Source of the DNA: Anaerococcus sp. Marseille-P3915
Lineage (GTDB): Bacteria > Bacillota > Clostridia > Tissierellales > Peptoniphilaceae
Assembly: GCF_900258475.1 (NCBI RefSeq)
Contig: NZ_LT984887.1
Coordinates: 381,303 to 445,302 of the forward strand
DNA length: 64,000 nt
Direction: 5' to 3'
Translations under genes and position numbers: made by a program
Notes under the pieces: generated by a model
Databases searched by the model: none
Seen by the model: only the letters and a program-made list of their open reading frames with translations
Told to the model about the DNA's origin: nothing
Shown: in pieces, positions 1 to 9,727 of the stretch
Layout: each line of letters opens with the position of its first letter
Numbering within the stretch: position 1 is the stretch's first letter

Positions 1-3000
1 GGCCTTGCTTCCCTATCTTCTATGGCCACCGCAGCTGGTAAGGGTTTTAAAAGTATAACAAATAAGGCTGTAGATGGTATAAAAACTAGTTTTAAGGCGG
101 CGGGGTTAGCTGCCGCAGGATTCGGAGCCTACTCAGTAAAGGCTGGTGCTGAATTTGACGCAGCTATGAGCGAAGTCGAGGCAATATCCGGAGCCTCTGG
201 CAATGAGCTTGACGCTTTAAGAAACAAAGCTAAGGAAATGGGTGCAACAACCAAGTTTTCTGCGACTCAATCAGCCGAAGCCTTAAAATACATGGGTATG
301 GCAGGCTGGAAGAGTCAAGAAATGCTTGACGGTCTTCCTGGGATTATCAATTTGGCCGCTGCAAGTGGTGAGGACTTAGGTCTAGTCTCAGATATTGTCA
401 CCGACTCATTAACCGCCTTTGGTCTACAAGCAAAAGACACAGGAAGATTTGTCGATGTTTTGGCGGCAACCTCAACCGCTTCAAATACTAATGTATCAAT
501 GCTTGGCGAATCCTTTAAGTATGTTGCACCTGTTGCAGGGGCATTAGGATATAAGGTGGAAGATGTATCGGTCGCCTTGGGATTGATGGCCAATGCTGGA
601 ATTAAAAGCAGTCAAGCAGGAACTTCCTTAAAGACTGCTTTATCTAGATTATCAGCACCAACCAAGCAAGTAGCGGCTGAAATGGAAAACCTTGGTATCT
701 CAATAACTGACTCTAACGGACAAATTAAGCCTTTTAATAAACTTATGGGTGAAATGAGGCAGTCCTTTAAGGGTTTAAGCGAAGACCAAAAGGTTCAAGC
801 GGCAACAACTTTGTTTGGCAAAGAGGCTATGGCTGGAATGTTGGCCATAATAAATTCTAGCGACGCGGATTTTGAAAAGCTAACTAACAGTATTAACAAT
901 TCCACTGGAGCGGCCAAAGAGATGGCAAGGGTTATGAATGATAACCTAAAGGGTGATATAACCATCCTTCAATCAGCTTTAGAAGGTTTAGGAATATCAC
1001 TTTTTGAGAATGTCGACACTCCCTTTAGAGATGTTGTTCAATCGGTCACTAAACAAGTTGATAGACTTAACGCTGTAGTTACTAGAGATATAAGTTACCT
1101 TCCTCAGGCTATAGGTGATATGATAGCCGAAGGGGCAGTTGCTATTGCTGAAAAAGCTCCAAAATTTATTGAGGCTGGTAAAACCATTATTTTAAGTCTC
1201 TTAGATGGCTTACAAAATAATTCTGATAGCTTAGCTTCGAGTGCGACAGAGATAATAACAAGCTTAGTTACCGCCTTTATGGAGGTTGGAGCAAGGTTAT
1301 TTGAAGTCGGCGGAGAGATATTAATAAAACTAGCCGAAGGGCTAACCGCCAAAGCGCCTATTTTAGTACCAAAGGCCATTGAAATTATAGGCAAACTTGC
1401 TGAAAGCTTTAATAAAAATGCACCTAAACTTATAAAGGTTGGTATAGACCTTATAAAAGCAATAGCAAAAGGGATTGCTGAAAATCCTGATGTGGTAGCT
1501 AAAGCGGTTCCTCAGATACTAAAGGCTTTAGCAATAGCCTTTGCAGCCTTCAAGGGAGCAAGCATAGCTAAAAGCATGATGGGTTCTCTAGCTAAGGGAA
1601 TCATGGGCGAAAAAACTTTGGTCAGCGAGTCGGCAAATGGGGTTATAAATTCACTAATACAAGCTTTTAACAGTAAAGGCTTAAAACTTAATGATACAGG
1701 CGGAAAACTTGTAGACCTCTTAGCAAAAGGAGTATCAAGCAAGGCCAGTATTTTAAAATCAGCTGGATCTAAAACTATAGGACCGCTGATGACTGGAATA
1801 AAAACAGGGTCTAGCAAGCTTGCTGGAATTGGAAGCAACATTGTTGGCGTCTTATCCAGCGGAATAAGTAAAGTTGGCGGAAGCAAGCTTTTAACAGTTG
1901 GTGGTGGCTTAATAAAGGCTATAGGCGGAGGCCTTATGAAGGGCCTAACATTGATAGGCGGTATAGGGGCTAAAATAATAACGGTTCTTGGTACTGTATT
2001 GTCAAATCCTGTTGGTCTTGCAGTAGCTGGAGCTGCCCTTATAGGCTTTATAATCAAAGGTTTTAATCTTGATTTACCAAAGATAGCAAACTCTGCCGGA
2101 AAAATTGTCGGCTCAATTGCAAACAAAATAAAGCAAGGAGCTTCGAAGTTAATCGACGCTGGTAAGTCGATGGTTAATAAAATCGGCGAGGGTATCAATG
2201 CAACTAAGAAATTCTTTGCTGAAGTCCAATCCAAAGGACTTATATCTGTGCTTCAAAGTAAGCTAAAAGCTGGAGTTAACAAGCTAAAAGACATCGGCAA
2301 AGGCTTTATAGATGGAATTAAAGAAGGCTGGGACTCAAACGAGAAGAAAGTAGCTGATAAAGCTAAAAAGCTTCCCGACCAAGTGAATAAATCTGTAAAT
2401 AGTTCTGATACGGAACCAACTGGCGAAAATATGGTTATGGGCGTGGTTGAGGGTCTAAAAAGCGGAAGTACAGACATAGCCACAGCCTACAAAGACCTAA
2501 TTCAAGGTGGAGTTTCAGACTCAGACGCCAGGGCAATTATAAGGCAAGAAGGAAAGGCAAGCGTTGAGGAATATGCCCAAGCAGTATATGAAGGCTCAGG
2601 AAATGTAAGGAGTGCTTACACTGCCCTTAGGACATCCGGGCTAGAAACTATGGAGGCGGCCGAACAATTCTTCGAGATAGCAGGCCTTAACTTAAACGGT
2701 TTTGTGAATGGAGTTGAAGAAGGCGGTCAGACCTACCGTGAAAAACTAAAAGAGATGATGGACTCAGGAATGAGTGAAATCGAAGCGGTAGAGAAATTGA
2801 CAGAAATAGCTCTTAGAAATATGCAGGGCTTCAAAGATGGTACAAGCGAAGGGGCTGAAGGAATCATAGAAGAATTTACTACTATGATGAAAATGGGCCT
2901 TGATGAAGTTGAAGCCTTTGATGAAATGTATGCAAAGGGTCAGATAAATGTTGACGCCTTTGGCCAAGGTTCGGCTGCAGGAAAAGAAGCGGCTTTAGCA

Positions 3001-4590
3001 ATTTATAGGCAATTAAGAGATTCTGGATTATCATCTGTAGAGGCTGTTCAAGCCATGCATGAAATGGGGCTTTTAAATGTGAATGGCTTTGCTGACGGAG
3101 CTAACGCTGGCAAAATCAATGTAGAAGCCGCTTACCAAGCCTTAAAGGCACTAGGTCTAAGCGAAGCTAATATTGCTGAAATATTAAAACGAATAGGAGC
3201 TGAAAATGTCGGTGCATTTGGTGAGGGTGTAAGTTCTGGCCAAGGAAGTGTAGCGGAGGCTTACAATAATACTTTTGCTAATCCATTAGAGGCACGTTCT
3301 TCTTTAATTTTTGACACTGCTAATCAACAAGGCCATGATACTGGTTCAAAATTCGCAGGTGGTATTGAATCTTCAACAATGGAAGTTACTTCTAAGTCAC
3401 AAGCTTTAGGTCAAAGCGCCATAGAGAAACTTCAAGGTGGCGAAGGTGAAGCTACTCAAAAAGGCCAAGAATTAGGGGAGCAATATGCAAGCGGTATAGA
3501 CGCTTCAAAGTCCGTTGTAGACGCTAGTGCAACAAACATAGGTAAAGACGTAGCCCAATCACTAAGTAATCAAGCCAGCGACTTTAACCAGGCGGGTAAA
3601 ACTGCAATGGAAGGTTATAGTTCAGCGATAAGTAGCGAATCAAGTAAGGTTGTAGCAAGCATTGATAAGATGGGTTCATCTATACAAACAAGCCTTACAA
3701 ATACCTCTAATGTCGTAGCACAAAATGCAACAAAGATGATGAACACTTTAGCTAGTAACGTAACTAGTGGATCAAGTAAAGTTCAAACATCTTTTACAAA
3801 CATGCAGAATAAAATCAACTCTACTATTACAAGTATGAGTTCTAAAACTATTAGTCAAACTAAATCGATGATGGATAACGTCACTAATACTATTACTACC
3901 GGCACAAATAAGATTAATACACAATTTACCCAGATGGGTAGCAAGATTAATACAACCATCAATAATACTTCTAACCAAGTGAAAAATGCTGCGGACTCCA
4001 TGATGAATGGATTTGTAGCTAAGGTTACAAACGGAAGCAATAAGGCTAAATCTACTGTGAAATCAACGTGTTCTCAAATGGTAAGTACGGTTAACGGCTA
4101 CAAGGGGTCCTTTGCTAATGCTGGATATAACCTTATGGCGGGTCTTGCTAATGGTATATATAACGGCAGGTCAGGAGTAATCAACGCCTCAATAAATGTT
4201 ATGAGGTCCGCTGTTAATGCTGCAAAAAGAGCCGCAGGAATTCACTCCCCTTCAAGAGTATTTAGAGATGAAGTCGGTAAGATGCTTACCCGTGGTATGG
4301 GAATAGGTATCGAGGATGAAAAAGGCTTTGTAGTAGACAAGGTAAAAGCCACTATGGAGGCTATAAGAAATAAGGCTAAGAATGCAGTTCTATTTGATAA
4401 TAAAAGAATGGGTGCAGATCTGGCCTATAATTTAGCTGGAGGATCTATACAAAATAAACAACAAGTCGATGTACAAGTTACAAACGGAGCTGTCACAAGC
4501 GTAATAAACCTTGATTCAAGAGAGATTGGCAAGGCTGTAACTCCTATAGTAAGCCAAGAAATAAGCAAGGAAAGGAGGCGTAGAGGATGA
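1..4590 (+). CDS. Phage tail tape measure protein (TP901 type), 5' end outside window
   Basis: This is the scaffold that sets tail length and is threaded through the tail tube during DNA injection. The frame is open from base 1 with no stop before the first visible ATG at 22, so the true start probably lies upstream. The first 350 visible residues match the TP901 tape measure core (AMSEVEAISGASGNELDALR and a KSSQAGTSLKTAL stretch). A hydrophobic segment lies near residues 650-685. Residues about 795-1085 hold several imperfect 40-residue repeats with a GF-x-x-G spacing. A Ser/Thr/Asn-rich helical region follows, then the typical end with AGIHSPSRVF. It overlaps the next tail gene by 4 bases (ATGA), as expected in a tail operon. 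Confidence 0.93.
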   Translation, partial: GLASLSSMATAAGKGFKSITNKAVDGIKTSFKAAGLAAAGFGAYSVKAGAEFDAAMSEVEAISGASGNELDALRNKAKEMGATTKFSATQSAEALKYMGMAGWKSQEMLDGLPGIINLAAASGEDLGLVSDIVTDSLTAFGLQAKDTGRFVDVLAATSTASNTNVSMLGESFKYVAPVAGALGYKVEDVSVALGLMANAGIKSSQAGTSLKTALSRLSAPTKQVAAEMENLGISITDSNGQIKPFNKLMGEMRQSFKGLSEDQKVQAATTLFGKEAMAGMLAIINSSDADFEKLTNSINNSTGAAKEMARVMNDNLKGDITILQSALEGLGISLFENVDTPFRDVVQSVTKQVDRLNAVVTRDISYLPQAIGDMIAEGAVAIAEKAPKFIEAGKTIILSLLDGLQNNSDSLASSATEIITSLVTAFMEVGARLFEVGGEILIKLAEGLTAKAPILVPKAIEIIGKLAESFNKNAPKLIKVGIDLIKAIAKGIAENPDVVAKAVPQILKALAIAFAAFKGASIAKSMMGSLAKGIMGEKTLVSESANGVINSLIQAFNSKGLKLNDTGGKLVDLLAKGVSSKASILKSAGSKTIGPLMTGIKTGSSKLAGIGSNIVGVLSSGISKVGGSKLLTVGGGLIKAIGGGLMKGLTLIGGIGAKIITVLGTVLSNPVGLAVAGAALIGFIIKGFNLDLPKIANSAGKIVGSIANKIKQGASKLIDAGKSMVNKIGEGINATKKFFAEVQSKGLISVLQSKLKAGVNKLKDIGKGFIDGIKEGWDSNEKKVADKAKKLPDQVNKSVNSSDTEPTGENMVMGVVEGLKSGSTDIATAYKDLIQGGVSDSDARAIIRQEGKASVEEYAQAVYEGSGNVRSAYTALRTSGLETMEAAEQFFEIAGLNLNGFVNGVEEGGQTYREKLKEMMDSGMSEIEAVEKLTEIALRNMQGFKDGTSEGAEGIIEEFTTMMKMGLDEVEAFDEMYAKGQINVDAFGQGSAAGKEAALAIYRQLRDSGLSSVEAVQAMHEMGLLNVNGFADGANAGKINVEAAYQALKALGLSEANIAEILKRIGAENVGAFGEGVSSGQGSVAEAYNNTFANPLEARSSLIFDTANQQGHDTGSKFAGGIESSTMEVTSKSQALGQSAIEKLQGGEGEATQKGQELGEQYASGIDASKSVVDASATNIGKDVAQSLSNQASDFNQAGKTAMEGYSSAISSESSKVVASIDKMGSSIQTSLTNTSNVVAQNATKMMNTLASNVTSGSSKVQTSFTNMQNKINSTITSMSSKTISQTKSMMDNVTNTITTGTNKINTQFTQMGSKINTTINNTSNQVKNAADSMMNGFVAKVTNGSNKAKSTVKSTCSQMVSTVNGYKGSFANAGYNLMAGLANGIYNGRSGVINASINVMRSAVNAAKRAAGIHSPSRVFRDEVGKMLTRGMGIGIEDEKGFVVDKVKATMEAIRNKAKNAVLFDNKRMGADLAYNLAGGSIQNKQQVDVQVTNGAVTSVINLDSREIGKAVTPIVSQEISKERRRRG

Positions 4591-5258
4591 TTAAGACTAT
4601 AAATTTAGTTAAGGATATAGGCTATTATGGTGCACACCTTTTAGCCTATCCGGACATAGGAAATACCAAAATAGAAAGAGACACCTTTGTTTCAGATACT
4701 GGCATAACCTTTTATGGAAATGAGAGGCCGTCCTTTACACCTCTTAGTTTCTCTATTGAATTTAAAGGCGAGAAGGAAACCATAAGAGAAAATAGGAACA
4801 AATTATCTAGGATATTAGAAAAGGTGAAAATAACTTTTGATGATGAAATATTCTACAAGGGAAGGTTCTTAGGAGAAAAAATCGACACTAAGCACTTTTT
4901 TGAAGTAGTAGAGTTTTCTGGCCAAGCTATAGCTAGCCTTGATACCCAAAGCACCCTGATACCTATTAATGAAACTGTAACCATATATAACAGAGGTAAT
5001 CTTTTAACACCTTGTAGGATTATACTAGAGGGTAAGGGAGAAAATATTAAAATTACAGGTTTTGAAAGTGATATTAAAATAAATAAATTTACTGATACAC
5101 TTGTTATAGACTCTGAAATGGGATTCTATAAGTTAGGAGCAGAAACAAGCATTGATATGCTAGAGTTCCCTTATATAAAAGAAGAACTAAATATTAAGCT
5201 TACTGGTCAAGGAAATTTCACTTGCAAGTTAGAATTTGAAGGCAGGGTTATATGTTAG
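4587..5258 (+). CDS. Distal tail protein (Dit-like)
   Basis: A 223-residue phage tail protein that directly follows the tape measure gene, the conserved position of Dit in siphoviruses of Gram-positive hosts. Dit forms the hub joining the tail tube to the baseplate. The N-terminal part (residues 1-110) has the family pattern: a short strand, a GNERPSFTPLSFSIEF segment and a charged stretch around KGEKETIRENRNKLSRIL. The C-terminal half looks like a beta-sandwich of the galectin-like kind. Start ATG overlaps the tape measure stop, with GGAGG just upstream inside that gene. The assignment rests on position and pattern. Confidence 0.85.
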   Translation: MIKTINLVKDIGYYGAHLLAYPDIGNTKIERDTFVSDTGITFYGNERPSFTPLSFSIEFKGEKETIRENRNKLSRILEKVKITFDDEIFYKGRFLGEKIDTKHFFEVVEFSGQAIASLDTQSTLIPINETVTIYNRGNLLTPCRIILEGKGENIKITGFESDIKINKFTDTLVIDSEMGFYKLGAETSIDMLEFPYIKEELNIKLTGQGNFTCKLEFEGRVIC

Positions 5259-7654
5259 TAGTCAATGGAAAAACCAAAGAAAGATTTCCCTATGCTGCCT
5301 TTAGAAACACTTGCATAGAGTATGAAATAAATGTGCTTGATAGGCTAATATTTGAGATACCAAAGCAATATAGAAATGTCTTTGATGTAGAACACCTTGT
5401 CGAGTTTAAGAAAGACAATACTTGCCAAGAATTTATAGTTAAAAATATCGAGCCTTTTTACGACGGCTACAAAATAGAAGGTTTTGCCAATAATTCTGAC
5501 TGGCAGGAAAAATTTAATAAAAGCCTTAATTTCTCTTATAAAGGGATTAAAGATGTGCTTGATGTAATAACACCCGCAGGCTGGAAATATGTTGTCCTAG
5601 ATGATATTAAGACAAAAAGAACCATAACCGGAGACCATAAAACTAGCTGGGAAATATTTGAAGAACTTATTAAGAAGTATGAAGTCGAATACAAATTAGA
5701 TGCCCATTTAAAAACAGTAGTTATAGGGAAAGAATTATCTCAAAATAAAGACATATACTTAACCGCTTCCCTTAACCTAGAAAAACAAGATATTAGTGTA
5801 GAAAACTTCGAATTTGCCACTAGGATTATTCCAGAGGGAATGAACGGCCTTAAAATCAATCAAATTAATAACGGCCTAGACTATTTGGAGGATAAGAGTT
5901 TTTCTGATAAAACAATAACTTACTATTGGAAAGATGAAAGATACACCAATATAAAAAACTTAAAAGATGAGGCAGCAAGGAAGCTTAAAATTTTATCAAA
6001 ACCTAAGACGGTTATAGAATTAAAAGCGAAGGACTTAAAAGAATCTATTGATCAATACGACCAAGACTTTAAAACAAATGATTTAAGATTTGGTATTGGT
6101 GACTATGTATATTTGATAGATAAAGATAGGAAAACCAAAGAGAAGTTCAGAATTTTAAAATTATTAAATTATCCTTTTAAGACTATGGATAATGAAATCA
6201 CCTTGTCGAATAAGCCTCAAACCATTATTGATGATTTAGATGAAGCAATAGACCTCACTAATCAAATGTGGGAGGAAACAAGGGTAAGGTTTGAAACTAC
6301 TGAGGATTCTATTGAAGCGAGTGTAGCCACAAGTAGGAGATACACAGATGATAGTTTCAAGACTTATAAAACTGAAAGAAAACAAACTGATAGTCAAATA
6401 TATGAGTCTATAACAGAAGCGACCACCTATGTAGATCCAGTAACTGGGCAGACTAAGCCTATAATTGATAAGCAACTAGAGATAGACAAAACTATTGATG
6501 GAATAAATATATCGGTTAAAAATCAAATCGAAGACGTGGAAGGCATTATTGGTAAGCTAGATGAGAAATACCCTAGCATTGCTGATTTGCACCAGGTTTC
6601 AGATGATATCAATAAGAAAATTTTATCAGTAGAAAGTGATTTCAAAATTAAAAATGATGAAATTTCAAGCACTATTACAAGCATAAGTACTAGTACAAAT
6701 AATAAAATAAAAAGTCTTCAAGATGACTTAAATTCTGGCGTGCCTCTAGGAACGAAGCAGTTTATAGAAAAAAACTATGCAACTATAAGTCAAACTAATG
6801 ATAGCATAGTTAGTTCGGTAGGCAAGGTTAAGGCAGAGGTAGACTCTGAATTTAAAGAAGTTAGAGGTCTAATCAGTCAGACAAATTCTACAATTGCCCA
6901 AACAAACGACATGATAAAAACAGAAGTCAGCAAGCAGATTCCTGATATAAGCGGAGTAGAAGATAAGGCAGACCGTGCTATAAGGGCTGCTGCCGTAGCT
7001 CAAGGAGAGGTTGCTGGGAAGGTTACCTATACTGACTTTAACTCATACAAAAAACAAACAGCTGAAATGATAGAAAGCAAAGTAAGTGCAGGTGAGGCCT
7101 ACTCTTTGATAAGGCAAGAGGTTAAAAATATCAAGATATCAGCCGACCAAATAGACCTTACTGGTAATGTAAGTGTGGTTGGTGATTTTAAAACATCATC
7201 TTATGGGAAACGAGTTCATATAGAAGGTTCGGAAATTAAGTTTTATGATGATTACAGTAGTTTTATAGGCAAAATGGGAATTGACAGAGATGGAGCTTTA
7301 AATCTAAACGGAGCATATGATCAAGAAGGTTCCATAAGTATAAATTCACCTTGGACGATAGATTATACTAATTTTAGTAATCAAACCGTTAAGTCATACT
7401 TATATGGTGATTGGGGAGCAACTAACTTTTACTCTTTTTCTTTATCGACTAGATATATATTTGTAGATAGAGACTTAACAGTTTATAACGACCAAGAAGT
7501 GGGTGGTGATTTAACAGTAAGAAAAAAAATTAACCTTGGTTATAGCGCTTATATAAAGTTAAACCCTGCGGGAACGCAGTTGTGGATAGGAAGAACTTAT
7601 GATAGCTATGATTTTGTTATAGATTTCAATGAAAAAAAGACTTTCTGGGCCTAG
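5252..7654 (+). CDS. Tail-associated protein (Tal / phage minor structural protein)
   Basis: An 800-residue protein in the standard third place after tape measure and Dit. Residues 1-350 resemble the N-terminal domain of phage minor structural proteins, the gp27-like hub often called prophage tail endopeptidase. Residues 350-620 are polar and coiled-coil-rich, with repeated S-Q-T-N stretches. The last 170 residues (from SADQIDLTG, near 630) look like a beta-rich tip with the VSVVGDF repeat type seen in tail fibres. No complete peptidase or lysozyme motif is visible, so cell-wall cleavage is not claimed. It starts within the last codons of Dit (7-base overlap). Confidence 0.85.
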   Translation: MLVVNGKTKERFPYAAFRNTCIEYEINVLDRLIFEIPKQYRNVFDVEHLVEFKKDNTCQEFIVKNIEPFYDGYKIEGFANNSDWQEKFNKSLNFSYKGIKDVLDVITPAGWKYVVLDDIKTKRTITGDHKTSWEIFEELIKKYEVEYKLDAHLKTVVIGKELSQNKDIYLTASLNLEKQDISVENFEFATRIIPEGMNGLKINQINNGLDYLEDKSFSDKTITYYWKDERYTNIKNLKDEAARKLKILSKPKTVIELKAKDLKESIDQYDQDFKTNDLRFGIGDYVYLIDKDRKTKEKFRILKLLNYPFKTMDNEITLSNKPQTIIDDLDEAIDLTNQMWEETRVRFETTEDSIEASVATSRRYTDDSFKTYKTERKQTDSQIYESITEATTYVDPVTGQTKPIIDKQLEIDKTIDGINISVKNQIEDVEGIIGKLDEKYPSIADLHQVSDDINKKILSVESDFKIKNDEISSTITSISTSTNNKIKSLQDDLNSGVPLGTKQFIEKNYATISQTNDSIVSSVGKVKAEVDSEFKEVRGLISQTNSTIAQTNDMIKTEVSKQIPDISGVEDKADRAIRAAAVAQGEVAGKVTYTDFNSYKKQTAEMIESKVSAGEAYSLIRQEVKNIKISADQIDLTGNVSVVGDFKTSSYGKRVHIEGSEIKFYDDYSSFIGKMGIDRDGALNLNGAYDQEGSISINSPWTIDYTNFSNQTVKSYLYGDWGATNFYSFSLSTRYIFVDRDLTVYNDQEVGGDLTVRKKINLGYSAYIKLNPAGTQLWIGRTYDSYDFVIDFNEKKTFWA

Positions 7655-7662
7655 GAGGATTA

Positions 7663-7839
7663 ATGGAAGAAAAAAACTTAGATTTTAAAGACAGGATAAT
7701 AGTAAGGTATATGAATTTGCTAACTCAGCAAACACACAATGTTCAAACACTTCTTACAAAGATTGAATTATTAGAAGAAGAATTAGCAAGCTTAAAAGCA
7801 AAGGAGGAAGAAGATGGAAGTGAAGAAGAAAGAAATTAG
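7663..7839 (+). CDS. Small phage protein, unknown (58 aa)
   Basis: A short reading frame between the Tal-like gene and the next small gene. It has a strong AGGAGG 5 bases before the ATG at 7663. The product is highly charged and probably one long helix: an N-terminal DFKDRIIVRYMNLLTQQ segment and a leucine/glutamate-rich C-terminal half, consistent with a coiled coil. It overlaps the following small gene by 26 bases in another frame. Position suggests a baseplate accessory or chaperone, but no family is recognised. Confidence 0.6.
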   Translation: MEEKNLDFKDRIIVRYMNLLTQQTHNVQTLLTKIELLEEELASLKAKEEEDGSEEERN

Positions 7840-7981
7840 CCAAGAAATCATAGATGAATTTTTAGATTTAGCAGTTAAACACGAATTAACTATGGCGGAC
7901 ATTGATCAAATTTCTTATAAATTAAGAGAATATTTCTTAAGGAACGCAACACTAAAACAAGAAGCACTAGAAGGAAAGTAA
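7814..7981 (+). CDS. Small phage protein, unknown (55 aa)
   Basis: Starts at ATG 7814 behind AAAGGAGGAAG, an excellent ribosome-binding site inside the end of the preceding small gene. The product is helical (EIIDEFLDLAVKHELTMADI) and ends one base before the next ATG at 7983. The tight packing, with a good ribosome-binding site for each gene, supports real translation of both small frames. No family recognised. It is too short to appear in an ORF list with a 60-residue cutoff. Confidence 0.6.
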   Translation: MEVKKKEISQEIIDEFLDLAVKHELTMADIDQISYKLREYFLRNATLKQEALEGK

Positions 7982-7982
7982 A

Positions 7983-9230
7983 ATGCTACAAACAACAGAT
8001 GTAAAACAACTATTAGGGGGCAAGATTGTCAAGCAAACTGATAAATCAAGCCCTTTTTCTTTCCTGCTTTTAGATAGTCAGAAAAGGAAAGTTCCTTTAA
8101 CTGGAGAATCGGCGGAAATAGTCTTATATACTTCTAAAGGCAAATACTGGGAAACCATCTCCGAAGTAACTGACGGCATAGTTAATTTCCAAATGCCAGG
8201 TAATTTATCAGTAGATAATTATAAGCTTGAAATATCTGTTGCGGGTTATGTCTTTCCAAGTAAAGAAGATTTTATTATTAAGGTAGTCCAAGGTTTTAAA
8301 GAACTACCAAACAAAGAGACCGCGGAAAATATTAAGAAATCCACGGAAGAATTTGTAAGAGAAGAAGCCGAAAAAGCAGTAAAAGAGCTTGGGAAAACCG
8401 AACTAAAAGGAAACAAGGGAGACAGAGGCCCTCAAGGAATCCAAGGCCCACCAGGTAAAGACGGCCAAAAAGGAGACCAAGGAACACCAGGCAAAACAGG
8501 TCCACAGGGTCTGCCTGGCAAAGATGGAAACACAGGTCCCCAAGGTCCACCAGGTAAGGATGGAGAAATAAACCTAGCTAGTATCACAAAGTTAAATACT
8601 GAAGAAAAAAAGGGAATCAGAGACCAATTAGGATCACCAAGCAAAGATGAAGTAGTCCTAAAAGAAGTAGGAAAGGGCTTATCTGACAATAACTTTTCTA
8701 ATTTATACAAGAAAAAATTAGATAACCTAGACCAATCCTTTAAAGAAGTTAATGATTCCATAGATAAGGTGAAATCTAAGCAAGACAACCACCTAAGCGA
8801 CCTAGCAAGTCTAGGAGCATACGAGGTTGGAGATAAACTAATAAAACTAAAACCAAGTATCACAGGTGATGAAGTAAAAATAGGATATGTAGAAATAGGA
8901 AAAATCCTAACAAATGACTTTTACGAATTCCCATTCACAGGTGAAACCTTAAAAATTAAATTTAAATCAGAAGCCGACGGCCATATACTTTTATATGGCA
9001 AACCAGACTATGACGACCCGGCCCACCCAGAGCTTAAGTATGTAGCCAACGAGACAGAAAAGGCCACAAGGTGTGTGGTAAAAGTCGATAAGAACTTAAA
9101 TTCTTATACCATAGATTTTAGAGGAAAAGAAGATGGCTTGCCAGGTAAAAAGTTTACAGGGCAGTTGGTGATAACTAATGTTACTATGCCAGAGGATAAA
9201 TTAAGTGTTATTAGAGAGGAGGGGTTATGA
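7983..9230 (+). CDS. BppU-like baseplate protein with collagen-like stretch
   Basis: A 415-residue protein. Residues 1-100 resemble the N-terminal BppU/baseplate upper protein immunoglobulin-like domain (PFSFLLLDSQKRKVPLTGES, then a strand-rich segment to IIKVVQGF). A helical linker rich in Glu/Lys follows. Residues about 143-192 form roughly 17 Gly-X-Y triplets of collagen type (GPQGIQGPPGKDG and similar). The C-terminal 220 residues begin with a heptad-like helix and end in a beta-rich domain. Such architecture is known for trimeric phage tail or baseplate fibres, where the collagen stretch gives a stiff rod. It overlaps the first paralog of the next array by 4 bases (ATGA). Confidence 0.75.
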   Translation: MLQTTDVKQLLGGKIVKQTDKSSPFSFLLLDSQKRKVPLTGESAEIVLYTSKGKYWETISEVTDGIVNFQMPGNLSVDNYKLEISVAGYVFPSKEDFIIKVVQGFKELPNKETAENIKKSTEEFVREEAEKAVKELGKTELKGNKGDRGPQGIQGPPGKDGQKGDQGTPGKTGPQGLPGKDGNTGPQGPPGKDGEINLASITKLNTEEKKGIRDQLGSPSKDEVVLKEVGKGLSDNNFSNLYKKKLDNLDQSFKEVNDSIDKVKSKQDNHLSDLASLGAYEVGDKLIKLKPSITGDEVKIGYVEIGKILTNDFYEFPFTGETLKIKFKSEADGHILLYGKPDYDDPAHPELKYVANETEKATRCVVKVDKNLNSYTIDFRGKEDGLPGKKFTGQLVITNVTMPEDKLSVIREEGL

Positions 9231-9727
9231 TAATAAAGGAAAATTTATTGAAAGATTCAGCTAGAGAGCGTCACAAAAGTAATGAAGCTGGTAGCGCTTG
9301 GGGGGCAATTATTTTTTATATAAATAATTTAGGATTAGAGCATGGAAAAGAATACACTATATCGTTTGAAGTTAAGAATCTAAGCAAACAATCTAATGGA
9401 TTAGTAGGTGTTTTTGTTACAAGTCTCGACGGTAAAAAGGATACATTCTCAACTTCATTACTTGTAAATGGACGTATTAGTGCAACTTTCACCTATGATA
9501 AAGATATTTCAGATAAAATAGGGCTTTCTCCTGGTCCTGTTGGTGATGCAGCACGATGTGAAGCTACCTTTTTAAAAGCTAAATTAGCAAAAGGAAAAAT
9601 AGCAGATGAATATATTCCAAATAAAGAAGACGTAAAACCTGAAAATCAAGCCATTTTCCCTATCGGGGGGGTATCACGAAGTCTACCCTCTATAGAGGAT
9701 ATAAGGGGGTTAGTTTATGTTAATTAA
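9227..9727 (+). CDS. Tail-tip paralog 1 (carbohydrate-binding-like), poly-G tract at 3' end
   Basis: First of four tandem paralogs (166 aa as read). Shared features are an opening with N-L-L or N-P-N-L, a central strand EYTISFEVKN like that of carbohydrate-binding beta-sandwiches, and a tail with K-G-K-x-x-D-E-Y-I-P-N. A run of seven G (9665-9671) follows the ATC of FPIGG. In the annotated frame the end is SRSLPSIEDIRGLVYVN and the stop lies beyond the next start, an 11-base overlap. With six or nine G the frame would end in GG-YHEVYPL-stop at 9693-9695. That resembles the in-frame end of paralog 4 (QYKEITPL). A role in receptor or glycan binding at the tail tip is inferred from position and fold pattern. 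Confidence 0.75.
   Translation: MIIKENLLKDSARERHKSNEAGSAWGAIIFYINNLGLEHGKEYTISFEVKNLSKQSNGLVGVFVTSLDGKKDTFSTSLLVNGRISATFTYDKDISDKIGLSPGPVGDAARCEATFLKAKLAKGKIADEYIPNKEDVKPENQAIFPIGGVSRSLPSIEDIRGLVYVN
9665..9671 (+). repeat. Poly-G tract (7 G), candidate slippage site in paralog 1
   Basis: Seven consecutive G in very AT-rich DNA, between the ATC of FPIGG and TATCACGAAG. A change of -1 or +2 restores the conserved YHEVYPL terminal motif. The other phase gives a different tail that ends over the next start codon. Confidence 0.7.

Noticed and set aside
315-593. Minus-strand open frame inside the tape measure gene
   Set aside because: No ribosome-binding site, composition of an antisense shadow, and fully inside a certain gene. 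The same holds for the other minus-strand frames in the tail genes.
8332-8863. Long minus-strand frames over the collagen-like region
   Set aside because: They arise because Gly-X-Y codons read backwards give Pro/Leu-rich open frames. No start signals are visible.
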